From assembly GCA_964492135.1 (NCBI GenBank), contig CAZBJW010000001.1:1-64000 (forward strand): DNA of 64,000 bases, read 5' to 3'. Below, one piece after another: positions 7,796 through 16,819 of this stretch. Each line of letters begins with the position of its first letter. Position 1 is the first letter of the stretch. The notes beneath the pieces are model-generated. The model worked only from the letters and a program-made list of their open reading frames with translations, made no database searches and was not told where the DNA came from. The DNA comes from CAYGAW01 sp964492135. Its GTDB lineage: Bacteria > Chloroflexota > Anaerolineae > UBA7937 > B3-Chlor. Made by a program: the position numbers and the translations under genes.

Positions 7796-9100
7796 GTGGA
7801 GATCATCGCTATTGGCCTGAACCATCAAGTAGCGCCGGTGGAGGTGCGAGAGAGGCTGGCTCTCTCAGGCTCCAAGTTACAAGAAGCGTTGATAGCCTTG
7901 GCTAAAGAAGCGGGACAGGGTGACGGGCCCCTGGCTGAAGGGGCTATCCTCTCCACCTGCAATCGCGTTGAGCTCTACGGCCTGGCTAGAGGCTCCCAGG
8001 AGGGGTCGAAGGAGCTGGTGCGCTTCCTCGGCACTAGGTGTGGGGTGTCCTCTCAGGATTTCGAGAACTACCTCTACCACTATGGAGGAGAGGAGGCGGT
8101 GACTCATCTCTTCTCCGTCGCTGCGGGGATCGACTCCATGGTGATCGGAGAGAACGAGATCCTGGGCCAGGTACGGGAGGCCTATCGTTTGGCTAGTGCA
8201 GAGAAAGCCATAGGCCCCGTCCTATCGAGGCTCTTCCGCAAAGCCATCACTGTGGGCAAGCGCGCTCGGACGGAGACGGCCATCAGCCGTAACGCCGCTT
8301 CCGTCAGTTCGGTGGCTGTGGAGTTGGCCAAGAGGATCTTTGGGGATCTCTCCACCTGTCGGGCGCTCATCATCGGTGCGGGGGAGATGAGTGAGCAGGC
8401 CTTGCGCAACTTGGTTACCAGCGGTGTGGGACGGGTATTGGTGATCAACCGCACCAGGCGAAAAGCCGAGTCCCTGGCTCAAGAGTGTGGCGGTAGAGTT
8501 CTGGGTTTCGAGAGAATCGCCCAGGCCCTCTGGCAAGCCGATATCGTGATCAGCTCCACCGCTGCTCCCCATGCGGTCATCCACCTCTCGGAGGTTAAAG
8601 AGGCGATGCGCATGCGGCGTAACCGTCCCCTTTTCATCATAGATATCGCCGTGCCTAGAGATGTGGAACCAGAGGTAGGGCGGCTAGACAGCGTATACCT
8701 CTATGATATCGATGATCTAGAAGAGGTGGTACGGAGCAACCTTGAGGAGCGAAGGAAGGAGATACCTAGAGTAAAGGCCATCGTGACCCGGGAGATGAAA
8801 GAGTTTCTGGCCTGGTGGCGGACCTTGGATGTGGTGCCCACCATCACCGATCTGCGACGCCACGTCGATAAGATATGCCAGGCTGAGTTGCAGAAAGCGC
8901 TACGTAGGCTAGGCCCCATGGATGACCGGCAGCGTGAGCTGGTGAAGGCTTTGGCTGTCGGTCTGGCCAGTAGGATACTACACAACCCTACGGTGCGGTT
9001 GAAGGAGCACGCTAACGGGCAGCGTGGCTATCAATACGCTGAGGCTTTACGGGAGCTTTTCGGGCTGGATACCGCAGAGGGTAAATCGGGGAAGGAATAG
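7796..9100 (+). CDS. hemA: Glutamyl-tRNA reductase
   Basis: This 434-residue protein reduces glutamyl-tRNA(Glu) to glutamate-1-semialdehyde with NADPH, the first committed step of the C5 tetrapyrrole route. The N-terminal catalytic domain has the nucleophile Cys55 in STCNRVELYG. A Rossmann domain follows (LIIGAGEMSEQALRNL, about residue 190), and the C-terminus is a helical dimerisation region. The start is GTG at 7796. It lies 16 bases behind the sirohaem gene and is co-transcribed with hemL, hemC and hemB. Confidence 0.95.
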   Translation: MEIIAIGLNHQVAPVEVRERLALSGSKLQEALIALAKEAGQGDGPLAEGAILSTCNRVELYGLARGSQEGSKELVRFLGTRCGVSSQDFENYLYHYGGEEAVTHLFSVAAGIDSMVIGENEILGQVREAYRLASAEKAIGPVLSRLFRKAITVGKRARTETAISRNAASVSSVAVELAKRIFGDLSTCRALIIGAGEMSEQALRNLVTSGVGRVLVINRTRRKAESLAQECGGRVLGFERIAQALWQADIVISSTAAPHAVIHLSEVKEAMRMRRNRPLFIIDIAVPRDVEPEVGRLDSVYLYDIDDLEEVVRSNLEERRKEIPRVKAIVTREMKEFLAWWRTLDVVPTITDLRRHVDKICQAELQKALRRLGPMDDRQRELVKALAVGLASRILHNPTVRLKEHANGQRGYQYAEALRELFGLDTAEGKSGKE

Positions 9101-9121
9101 GATTTCACCGGAGGCTACGGG

Positions 9122-9937
9122 GTGAGTTTGGGGATGGTCCTGGGAGCAGCGGCAGTCTATTTCGCCTCGGTCATACTCTACCAACTTTACCTCATCTCTA
9201 CCCAGGTCAAGTTCGGTCGTTGGGCCGTGAGCACCTTCTTCGCCGGATGGGTTCTACATACTATCTTTTTGATAGCCTACATCATAAAGTTTGGTTCCCT
9301 GCCCATCGCCACTCCTTTGCATTCTCTTGTGCTCTACGCCTGGATTGTAGGTTTAGCCTTTTGGGTCGTAGAGCTTCGCTACGGTTATGGTACCTGGGGC
9401 GCTTGGGTGAGTCCTCTCGTCCTGATCGCCTTCCTAGCGGCTAGCCTGGCCTTACGAATGGCGACGGGGGCGACCCTAAGGTTGCTCCACGGTCCGCTGC
9501 TGGTGGCTCATGTGGGCAGTTCCTTTCTGGCCTATGGCTTCTTCACCCTGTCCTTCATAGGCGCCATCCTATATCTCACTCAAGACCATATCCTTCGCCA
9601 TAAGCGACCCACTGCACTCTACTACCGCCTGCCGCCTTTAGAGGCCACAGAGAATCTAGGACGAAACCTCTCAGCCCTAGGGCTGCCCTGTATGACTGTG
9701 GCCCTGATCACCGGCTCGATGGAGGCGGAGCAGGCTTGGGGTATCTTTTGGCTGTGGGACCCAAAGCTGACTATGGCGCTAGCCACGTGGCTGATATATA
9801 CGGCCTATTTCTATGCCCGCAATGTGGTTGAGTGGCGGGGAAAACGCTCCGCTTGGATCCTGGTAGTTGGCTTCGTCGCCGTTCTCATCACCTACATGGG
9901 TAGTGGCGTCCTATTTCCGACGGTACATACTTTCTAG
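9122..9937 (+). CDS. CcsA/HemX-like cytochrome c assembly membrane protein
   Basis: The 271-residue protein has about eight hydrophobic segments and the haem-handling signature WGIFWLWDPK (residues 206-215) of the CcmC/CcsA/ResC family, with candidate haem-ligand histidines in transmembrane segments (for example His123 and His130). Those proteins move or hold haem during cytochrome c maturation. A small relative, HemX, is often encoded beside hemA, where it affects glutamyl-tRNA reductase levels. This gene sits exactly between hemA and hemC, so a HemX-like role is as likely as cytochrome c assembly. The start is GTG. Confidence 0.8.
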   Translation: MSLGMVLGAAAVYFASVILYQLYLISTQVKFGRWAVSTFFAGWVLHTIFLIAYIIKFGSLPIATPLHSLVLYAWIVGLAFWVVELRYGYGTWGAWVSPLVLIAFLAASLALRMATGATLRLLHGPLLVAHVGSSFLAYGFFTLSFIGAILYLTQDHILRHKRPTALYYRLPPLEATENLGRNLSALGLPCMTVALITGSMEAEQAWGIFWLWDPKLTMALATWLIYTAYFYARNVVEWRGKRSAWILVVGFVAVLITYMGSGVLFPTVHTF

Positions 9938-9989
9938 CCGCAGGGGCCGTGGGCCCAGGAGTATCTCTCTCCTAGATAAGGGGTTCTTC

Positions 9990-10931
9990 TTGTCTAAGCC
10001 GCATCACAAAGAAGTTGTGGTAGGCACACGAGGTAGCCCTTTGGCCTTGGCCCAAGCCGAATGGGTCGTAGCGCGTTTATCTCAACTCCATCCAGAGTTG
10101 GACCTACGCCTCAAAAGGGTCAAAACGCGGGCCGATATCTTTCGCGATGTCGCTTTAGCCAGGATCGAGGGCAAGGGAATATTCGTCAAGGAGATCGAAG
10201 AGGCTTTGCTATCGGGGGAGATCGATCTGGCGGTGCATAGCCTGAAGGACCTTCCCACGGCTTTGCCTCGCGGCTTAGCCATAGGAGCCGTGCCTCCCCG
10301 TGAGGAGCCGCGGGATGCGCTAGTCTCCGCCCTGGGGGTGGAGTTGGGAGATCTGCCCCCCGGAGCGGTGATAGGCACTGGGAGCCTGCGGCGAATGGCT
10401 CAACTGCTGGCGGTGCGATCTGATCTGGCGGTGCGAGAGATCAGGGGCAACGTGGATACTCGTCTGCGCAAGGTGCGGGAGGGCGAATACGACGCGGTGG
10501 TCCTGGCCGCAGCAGGACTGCGACGCTTGGGCCTTGCTTCGGCTATCACACAATACCTGCCCTTGGAGATCATGATGCCCGCCGTTGGACAAGGGGCTCT
10601 CGCCGTTGAGATACGTGAGGAGGACCAGGAGATGGCCACCTTGGTGAGAGGTATAAACGATTCCGCCACTGAGGCGGCAACAGGAGCGGAGAGAGCCTTC
10701 CTGGCTGCTTTCGGTGGGGGGTGTGCCGTGCCTATCGCTGCCTACGGCGCTGTCGAGGGGGAAAGCATTCTCTTAAAGGGGATGGTGGCCAGTTTAGATG
10801 GCCAACGGCTCCTTCGCGATGAAGTGGTCGGCCAGGCCCGCGATGCCCAGGCCCTGGGTGAGATGCTGGCGCAAAGGCTACTGGAGATGGGAGCAGATGA
10901 GATAGTAAGCGAGGTGATAGTTGCGGGATAA
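9990..10931 (+). CDS. hemC: Porphobilinogen deaminase (hydroxymethylbilane synthase)
   Basis: The 313-residue enzyme polymerises four porphobilinogens to hydroxymethylbilane. Seen are GTRGSPLALAQA at the N-terminus, HSLKDLP with the catalytic Asp87, the arginine-rich GTGSLRRMAQ and IRGNVDTRL, and Cys245 in GGGCAVP, which carries the dipyrromethane cofactor. The TTG at 9990 is chosen because it follows an AAGGGG ribosome-binding site and gives the family's usual N-terminus; the frame is open further upstream, into the preceding gene. It overlaps the next gene by 11 bases. Confidence 0.93.
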   Translation: MSKPHHKEVVVGTRGSPLALAQAEWVVARLSQLHPELDLRLKRVKTRADIFRDVALARIEGKGIFVKEIEEALLSGEIDLAVHSLKDLPTALPRGLAIGAVPPREEPRDALVSALGVELGDLPPGAVIGTGSLRRMAQLLAVRSDLAVREIRGNVDTRLRKVREGEYDAVVLAAAGLRRLGLASAITQYLPLEIMMPAVGQGALAVEIREEDQEMATLVRGINDSATEAATGAERAFLAAFGGGCAVPIAAYGAVEGESILLKGMVASLDGQRLLRDEVVGQARDAQALGEMLAQRLLEMGADEIVSEVIVAG

Positions 10932-12453
10932 GGGCATAGTCTATCTGGTGGGGGCTGGTCCTGGCGACCCCGGGCTGATCACGGTGAAAGGCTTGGAGTG
11001 CATCGGAAGAGCCGACGTGGTGATCTATGACCGTCTGGTCAACCCCCAATTGTTGACCATAGCCAGAGAAGGCGCTGAACTAATATATGTGGGCAAATCG
11101 GTCCATCACCATGCCTTGCCCCAAGAGGAGATCAACGCTCTGCTGGTGCGTAAAGCCCAAGAGGGGAAGACCGTCACCCGCCTCAAGGGAGGGGATCCCT
11201 TCCTCTTCGGCCGCGGAGGGGAGGAGGCTGAAGCCCTGGCCCAGGCGGGTATCCCCTTCGAGGTAGTGCCTGGGGTGACCAGCGCCATCGCCGCTCCCGC
11301 CTATGCTGGCATCCCGGTGACTCACCGTGATTACACCAGTACCTTCGCTGTGGTCACCGGCCATGAGGACCCCACCAAAGAGGCTTCCAACATCGAGTGG
11401 GCCAAGTTAGCCACCGGTGTGGGCACTCTCGTCTTCCTGATGGGCGTGGGCAACCTGCCGCTCATCGTGGGGGAACTATTGAAACACGGCCGTCCCCCGG
11501 ACACACCAGTGGCCATAATTCGCTGGGGGACGGAGGCGAGACAGGAGACGGTGACTGCCAGCCTAAGGGATATCGTAGATAGGGCTCAAGACGCAGGGAT
11601 TAAGCCTCCGGGGGTCATCGTCGTCGGAGACGTGGTTAACCTCAGGGAGAGGCTACGTTGGTTCGATACCAAGCCCCTCTTCGGCAAACGGGTGTTGGTC
11701 ACCCGCTCGCGGGAGCAGGCCAGTGTCCTATCCGGGAGGTTGCGGGAGCTGGGGGCAGAACCTGTAGAGTTTCCCACCATCAAGATCGCTCCCCCCCAGG
11801 ATTTTGGGCCTCTGGATGAGGCGATCGAGGGCCTCTCCTCCTACGATTGGGTGATATTCACCAGTGCCAACGGGGTGAAGAGTTTCATGCAACGGCTCCT
11901 GGTCAGGGGGCGGGATGTGCGGGCCTTGGCCGGGGTGAAATTGGCGGCCATCGGTCCCGCAACAGCAGGTGAATTGGAGAGGCTCTCCTTGCGGGTGGGC
12001 TATATGCCCCAGCGGTATGTGGCGGAGGCCATCGCCGAGGGTATAGGCGATGTCGCCGGGGCGCGCATCCTTCTGCCTCGCGCTGACCTGGCTCGGCCCT
12101 CTCTGGTTCAGGGGCTGGAAGCCAAAGGAGCCGTGGTGGATGAGGTCATAGCCTACCGGACCCTCTCCCGCGAGCCTAGCGAGGAGATCAAGAGGATACT
12201 TCTAGATGGAAAGATAGATATCGTCACCTTCACCAGTTCCTCCACGGTACGCAACCTGGCTTCCGCGTTGGAGGCTGAGGTAGGCAAGGGTTGGCAGGCC
12301 GCTTTGGAGAGAGCCATCATAGCCTGCATAGGGCCCATCACTGCAGAGACCGCCGCGGAGTTAGGAATCAAGGTGGACGTGGTGGCCGAGGAGCATACCA
12401 TCAAGGGGTTGGTAGGGTCGATAGTGAACTTTGTGGGAGAAATGGCTACATGA
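10921..12453 (+). CDS. cobA-hemD: Uroporphyrinogen-III C-methyltransferase / uroporphyrinogen-III synthase fusion
   Basis: This 510-residue fusion joins two sequential activities. Residues 1-245 are the SUMT domain (VGAGPGDPGLITVKG, DRLVNP, KGGDPFLFGRGGEE, VVPGVTSA), which methylates uroporphyrinogen III twice to precorrin-2. Residues 255-505 are uroporphyrinogen-III synthase (VLVTRSREQA, WVIFTSANGV, IGPATAGEL), which cyclises hydroxymethylbilane. The start is TTG at 10921. Coupling the two enzymes directs flux to sirohaem and away from the uroporphyrinogen decarboxylase route, in line with the Ahb genes downstream. Such fusions are also known in clostridia. Confidence 0.93.
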   Translation: MRDKGIVYLVGAGPGDPGLITVKGLECIGRADVVIYDRLVNPQLLTIAREGAELIYVGKSVHHHALPQEEINALLVRKAQEGKTVTRLKGGDPFLFGRGGEEAEALAQAGIPFEVVPGVTSAIAAPAYAGIPVTHRDYTSTFAVVTGHEDPTKEASNIEWAKLATGVGTLVFLMGVGNLPLIVGELLKHGRPPDTPVAIIRWGTEARQETVTASLRDIVDRAQDAGIKPPGVIVVGDVVNLRERLRWFDTKPLFGKRVLVTRSREQASVLSGRLRELGAEPVEFPTIKIAPPQDFGPLDEAIEGLSSYDWVIFTSANGVKSFMQRLLVRGRDVRALAGVKLAAIGPATAGELERLSLRVGYMPQRYVAEAIAEGIGDVAGARILLPRADLARPSLVQGLEAKGAVVDEVIAYRTLSREPSEEIKRILLDGKIDIVTFTSSSTVRNLASALEAEVGKGWQAALERAIIACIGPITAETAAELGIKVDVVAEEHTIKGLVGSIVNFVGEMAT

Positions 12454-13634
12454 TCGGGGTAACCAAGCTGCTATGCGGCACTGTTGAACCCGGAGATGTA
12501 CTGCGATACGGTCGCTCCAGCGCCGGATCGCCGAGCCACCTATTGCAGTTCACGCAGGATAAAAAGCCGGTGGTGGTCTGGAATATGACCAAGGCTTGCA
12601 ACCTGCGTTGCATCCATTGCTATATTACCGCCAAGGCTCGGCCCGACAAGGGTGAATTAACCACCGAGGAGGGGCTGCGCCTCATCGATGACTTGGCGGA
12701 GTTTGGGGTGCCGGTGCTTCTCTTCTCTGGGGGGGAGCCCCTGGTGGGGGAGGATCTTTTCGTGTTAGGTACCCATGCGGTAACAAGGGGCATCCGGGCG
12801 GTGATCTCCACCAACGGTACCCTCATCGATGAGCGAACAGCCCATAAGATAAAAGAGGCCGGCTTTTCCTACGTGGGGGTCTCCCTGGATGGCATAGGGA
12901 AGACCAACGACCAGTTCCGGGGGATGAAAGGCGCGTTCGATTTGGCATTGCGAGGCATGCGAAACTGCAACGCGGTGGGGCTTAAGGTCGGCTTGCGCCT
13001 GACGCTAAACAAGCATAATTTCAACGATCTCTCAGCAATTCTCGACCTACTGGAACAGGAGAATATAAGACGAGCCTGCTTTTATCATCTGGTCTACGCC
13101 GGACGGGGGCGGCGGATGAAGGAGGATGATCTCTCTCTGGAGGAGACCCAAGCGGCGGTGGACCTGATATTCGATCGGGCAGAGGATTTCCACAGGCGGG
13201 GAGTAGATTTGGAGATCCTCACCGTGGATAACCACGCCGATGGCCCCTACCTCCTTCGTCGAGTTCAGGACCGCCAGCCCCAGCGGGCGGACCAAGTCCT
13301 GCAACTTCTCCGTTGGAATGGCGGCAACAGTTCGGGGTTGGGCATCGGGGCTATCGACAATCTGGGCTACGTTCATGCCGATCAGTTCTGGCAGCACTAC
13401 TCCTTCGGCAACGTACGGGAGCGAAAGTTCGGAGAGATCTGGACCGACACCAGTGAGCCCCTCATGGCCGGGCTCAAGGATCGCAAGCCTCTCCTCAAGG
13501 GGCGCTGCGCTCGTTGTCAGTACCTGGATATCTGCAACGGAAACTTTCGAGTGCGGGCCGAGGCGGTCTATGGCGATGTTTGGGCTCCAGACCCGGCCTG
13601 TTATCTGAGCGATGAGGAGATAGGGCTACACTAA
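12450..13634 (+). CDS. ahbC: Radical SAM 12,18-didecarboxysirohaem deacetylase (AhbC-type)
   Basis: The 394-residue radical SAM/SPASM protein has the 4Fe-4S triad Cys50, Cys54 and Cys57 in ACNLRCIHC, SAM-binding SGGEPL, and a cysteine-rich C-terminus (CARCQYLDIC plus later cysteines) for an auxiliary cluster. The opening MIGVTKLLCGT is characteristic of AhbC/NirJ1, which removes two acetate groups from didecarboxysirohaem to give Fe-coproporphyrin III. The start overlaps the previous stop (ATGA). Neighbouring AhbAB and AhbD genes favour haem b synthesis over haem d1. NirJ of the d1 pathway is the alternative name. Confidence 0.85.
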   Translation: MIGVTKLLCGTVEPGDVLRYGRSSAGSPSHLLQFTQDKKPVVVWNMTKACNLRCIHCYITAKARPDKGELTTEEGLRLIDDLAEFGVPVLLFSGGEPLVGEDLFVLGTHAVTRGIRAVISTNGTLIDERTAHKIKEAGFSYVGVSLDGIGKTNDQFRGMKGAFDLALRGMRNCNAVGLKVGLRLTLNKHNFNDLSAILDLLEQENIRRACFYHLVYAGRGRRMKEDDLSLEETQAAVDLIFDRAEDFHRRGVDLEILTVDNHADGPYLLRRVQDRQPQRADQVLQLLRWNGGNSSGLGIGAIDNLGYVHADQFWQHYSFGNVRERKFGEIWTDTSEPLMAGLKDRKPLLKGRCARCQYLDICNGNFRVRAEAVYGDVWAPDPACYLSDEEIGLH

Positions 13635-13649
13635 GCAGGGAGGAGACAG

Positions 13650-14663
13650 ATGGGCGTTTTCCCAGAATATAGGCCGCGACGGTTGAGACGTACCGAGAAC
13701 CTGCGACGGCTGGTGCGGGAGACGACTCTCAGCGTCGATGATCTCATCTACCCTCTCTTCGTGGTTCATGGTCAGGGCATAAAGAGGGAGATAGGCTCCA
13801 TGCCGGGCAATTACCACCTCTCTCTGGATATGCTATCAGCAGAGGTGGAGGAGATCGTGGAATTGGGCATCCCGGCAGTGATCCTCTTCGGCCTCCCCAA
13901 GGTTAAGGACCAATATGGCTCAGAGGACTATCATGAGAAGGGCATCGTACAGGAAGCGGTGAGGAGTATCAAGAAGGCGACGCCAGAACTGGTGGTGATC
14001 ACCGATGTCTGCATGTGCGAGTATACCGACCATGGCCACTGTGGCATCGTAAAGGGGCGAGGGAATAGAAATGAAGGGAAGGGTCTGCCAGAGGGGTATG
14101 TGCTGAACGATGAGACGCTGGAATATCTGGGCAAGATCGCCCTCTCCCACGCCCACGCCGGGGCGGATATAGTGGCTCCCTCGGGGATGATGGATGGCCA
14201 GGTGATGGCCATCCGCCAGGCCTTGGACGAAGAGGAGTACTATAATGTGGCCATCATCTCCTACTCGGCCAAGTACGCCTCTGCTTTCTATGGCCCCTTC
14301 CGAGAGGCGGCCGATTCCCCACCTCAGTTCGGGGATCGACGCGCCTATCAGATGGATCCTCATAACGCCAGGGAGGCTCTGCGGGAGGTGGCCTTGGATA
14401 TTGAGGAGGGAGCGGACATCGTGATGGTCAAGCCGGCCTTGGCTTACTTGGATATTATCCGCCAGGTGAGGGAGGTTTTCGATTACCCGGTGGCGGCCTA
14501 TAACGTGAGTGGGGAGTTCAGCATGGTCAAGGGGGCCGCCCAACGGGGCTGGATTGAGGAGCGAGCCGTGGCCTTAGAGATCTTAAACAGCATTAAGCGG
14601 GCCGGGGCGGACATGATCCTCACCTACTTCGCCAAAGATGTAGCCCGTTGGCTGGCCGAGTAG
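13650..14663 (+). CDS. hemB: Porphobilinogen synthase (delta-aminolevulinate dehydratase), zinc type
   Basis: The 337-residue enzyme condenses two 5-aminolevulinates. Schiff-base lysines are Lys208 in YSAKYASAFYGPF and Lys261 in VMVKPALAYLD. The cysteine triplet Cys121, Cys123 and Cys131 in DVCMCEYTDHGHCG marks the zinc-dependent form and not the magnesium-only form. A GGGAGGAGA ribosome-binding site precedes the ATG. It is placed between the two radical SAM genes in the operon. Confidence 0.95.
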   Translation: MGVFPEYRPRRLRRTENLRRLVRETTLSVDDLIYPLFVVHGQGIKREIGSMPGNYHLSLDMLSAEVEEIVELGIPAVILFGLPKVKDQYGSEDYHEKGIVQEAVRSIKKATPELVVITDVCMCEYTDHGHCGIVKGRGNRNEGKGLPEGYVLNDETLEYLGKIALSHAHAGADIVAPSGMMDGQVMAIRQALDEEEYYNVAIISYSAKYASAFYGPFREAADSPPQFGDRRAYQMDPHNAREALREVALDIEEGADIVMVKPALAYLDIIRQVREVFDYPVAAYNVSGEFSMVKGAAQRGWIEERAVALEILNSIKRAGADMILTYFAKDVARWLAE

Positions 14664-14677
14664 AACGTAGGGAATAG

Positions 14678-15778
14678 ATGAACAACTCGGAAACGGAAGG
14701 TTCGTTCAAGGGGGTGAACTTCGAGAGGGCTCCTTTTCTGGTCATCTGGGAAGTGACTCAGGCTTGCGACCTGGCTTGCGTGCACTGTCGGGCGGAGGCC
14801 AGGCCTCATAGAGACCCCCAAGAACTCTCCGCCCCAGAGGGGTTTCAACTTTTGGAAGAGATAGGTCGCTTCGGTCATCCTCTCTTCGTCCTCACCGGCG
14901 GCGATCCTTTGAAAAGGGAGGATATCTTCAACCTCATCACCTACGCTAAAGGGGTTGGCTTGCGCACCGGCTTCAGTCCCAGCGGCACTCCCCTTTTGAC
15001 CTGTGAGAATCTCAAAAGGGCTAAAGAGGCTGGTTTAGATAGTCTGTCCATCAGCATCGATGGCTCATTGGCCCAGACTCACGATAGTTTCCGCCAGGTG
15101 CCGGGCTCCTTCGATTCCTGCCTGCGAGGAGCTAGAGCGGCCAGGGAGCTGGGACTGGATCTGCAGATAAACACCACCGTCACCCGTTACAACCAACAAG
15201 AGCTAGCCAAGATCGCGGATTTGGTGGCTCAGTTGGAGGCTAAGCGCTGGAGCGTTTTCTTTCTGGTGCCCACTGGCCGAGGACGAGAGGAAGATGAGGC
15301 CTCACCCTGGGAGTATGAGCGAATACTCCACTGGCTCTATGACCTCTCTAAGGAGGTCCCCTTCCGCATCAAGACCACCGAGGCCCAGCATTACCGGCGA
15401 GTAGTGATCCAGCGTTTGGCTCAGGAGGAAGACACCACGCCAGAGACCATGCTCTCCCAGGTGAAAAGCGGTCGTGGGCGCTTCCTCCCAGGCATCAATA
15501 GTGGGCGGGGGTTTCTCTTCATCTCCCATGTGGGAGATATCTACCCCTCAGGCTTTCTGCCCCTGGGCGCGGGAAATGTGCGTCAGGACTCCCTGGTGGA
15601 GATCTACCGCCATTCTTCCCTCTTCCGCCAACTGAGGGACCTCTCCAGGCTCAAAGGCCGCTGTGGAATCTGCGAGTACAGATTTATCTGTGGGGGATCA
15701 CGGGCCAGGGCCTATGCCTTGACCGGGGATTACCTGGCCGAAGACCCATATTGTATCTACCAACCGGAGGAGAGTTAG
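14678..15778 (+). CDS. ahbD: Radical SAM haem synthase (AhbD-type, Fe-coproporphyrin III decarboxylase)
   Basis: The 366-residue radical SAM/SPASM protein has Cys30, Cys34 and Cys37 in QACDLACVHC, LTGGDPL as the SAM-binding GGE-like motif, and a SPASM-type end (GRCGICEYRFICGG and DPYCIY). In the sirohaem route AhbD oxidatively decarboxylates two propionates of Fe-coproporphyrin III to vinyls, giving haem b. Both the context (AhbC and HemB upstream, the AhbAB fusion four bases downstream) and the short N-terminus fit AhbD. A general peptide-modifying SPASM enzyme is less likely here. Confidence 0.82.
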   Translation: MNNSETEGSFKGVNFERAPFLVIWEVTQACDLACVHCRAEARPHRDPQELSAPEGFQLLEEIGRFGHPLFVLTGGDPLKREDIFNLITYAKGVGLRTGFSPSGTPLLTCENLKRAKEAGLDSLSISIDGSLAQTHDSFRQVPGSFDSCLRGARAARELGLDLQINTTVTRYNQQELAKIADLVAQLEAKRWSVFFLVPTGRGREEDEASPWEYERILHWLYDLSKEVPFRIKTTEAQHYRRVVIQRLAQEEDTTPETMLSQVKSGRGRFLPGINSGRGFLFISHVGDIYPSGFLPLGAGNVRQDSLVEIYRHSSLFRQLRDLSRLKGRCGICEYRFICGGSRARAYALTGDYLAEDPYCIYQPEES

Positions 15779-15781
15779 CCC

Positions 15782-16819
15782 TTGGTTGAGAAGGAGTTGG
15801 ATAGCCTCGATAGACGACTTCTGGACCTCCTTCAAACCGATTTCCCCTTGGTAGTTGAGCCTTTTTCTAAGTTGGCTGACGAGGTTTCTCTGAGCCAGGA
15901 AGAGGTGCTGAATCGCCTACGCCGCATGAAGGAGACGGGACTCATCCGCCAGATAAGCGCCATCTTCGACTCGCGGCGGTTGGGATACAGGAGCACTTTA
16001 GCGGCCTTCTCCGTAGATGATGAACGTCTCGATGAGGTGGCCCTTCTGATAAATGCCCACCCCGGCGTCAGCCATAACTACGCTCGCACCCACCTCTTTA
16101 ACCTCTGGTTTACCTTGACTTTGCCCCCTGGGGAGGATCTGGAGGCTGCGGTTGCCAAGTTAGCCAAAAATGCCGGGGTGGAGCGATATCTGGTCTTGCC
16201 GGCGCTGCGAGCCTTCAAGATCGGAGTTCAGTTCAAGATGGCTGGAGATAAGGAGGGAACGCCGACGGCAGAGATTGAAGCCCTGAGCGGTAGGGAAGAG
16301 GCAAGCCTTGCCCCTTCAGATATACAATTGGTAAAAGAGCTACAAAAGGACATCGAACTTGTTTCTCGCCCTTTTGCCGACATGGCCCAACGATTGAGGA
16401 TGAGCGAAGAGGAGTTGCTAGGCAGAGCAAAAGGTCTGAAGGAGGCGGGCATTATGCGCCGCTATGCCGCCGTCTTGCGCCACCGAAAAGCAGGCTTTTC
16501 AGCCAACGCTATGGGTTGCTGGATAATTCCCGCCGAGAGGGTGGAACAGGTAGGGAGGTTAGCCACCTCCTTCTCTGCCGTTAGCCATTGCTATGAACGT
16601 CCGGCTTACCCTCCTCAATGGCCCTATAACCTCTTCACCATGATCCACGGCCGTAGCCGCCAGGAGTGCGAGGTGGTGGCCGAACAGATAGCCGAGCGGA
16701 TGGGCATAGAAGATTACCTGTTGGTCTATAGCACTAAGGAGTATAAGAAAGAGCGAGTTAGATACTTTGCGGAGGGGGAGATAGATGAAGATCGAACGCT
16801 CCAGGGAACTTTTCGCTGA
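15782..16819 (+). CDS. ahbAB: Sirohaem decarboxylase, AhbA-AhbB fusion
   Basis: The 345-residue protein contains two Lrp/AsnC-like modules in tandem: residues 5-153 (helix-turn-helix plus RAM-like fold, with SHNYARTHLFNLWFTL) and 178-325 (with SHCYERPAYPPQWPYNLF). These match AhbA and AhbB, which together decarboxylate sirohaem to 12,18-didecarboxysirohaem and are usually separate subunits. His98 and His269 lie at the positions expected for active-site and haem contacts. The start is TTG at 15782. The end overlaps hemL by 35 bases. NirDL-type fusions are known in haem d1 pathways, so the fold order is credible. Confidence 0.85.
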   Translation: MVEKELDSLDRRLLDLLQTDFPLVVEPFSKLADEVSLSQEEVLNRLRRMKETGLIRQISAIFDSRRLGYRSTLAAFSVDDERLDEVALLINAHPGVSHNYARTHLFNLWFTLTLPPGEDLEAAVAKLAKNAGVERYLVLPALRAFKIGVQFKMAGDKEGTPTAEIEALSGREEASLAPSDIQLVKELQKDIELVSRPFADMAQRLRMSEEELLGRAKGLKEAGIMRRYAAVLRHRKAGFSANAMGCWIIPAERVEQVGRLATSFSAVSHCYERPAYPPQWPYNLFTMIHGRSRQECEVVAEQIAERMGIEDYLLVYSTKEYKKERVRYFAEGEIDEDRTLQGTFR

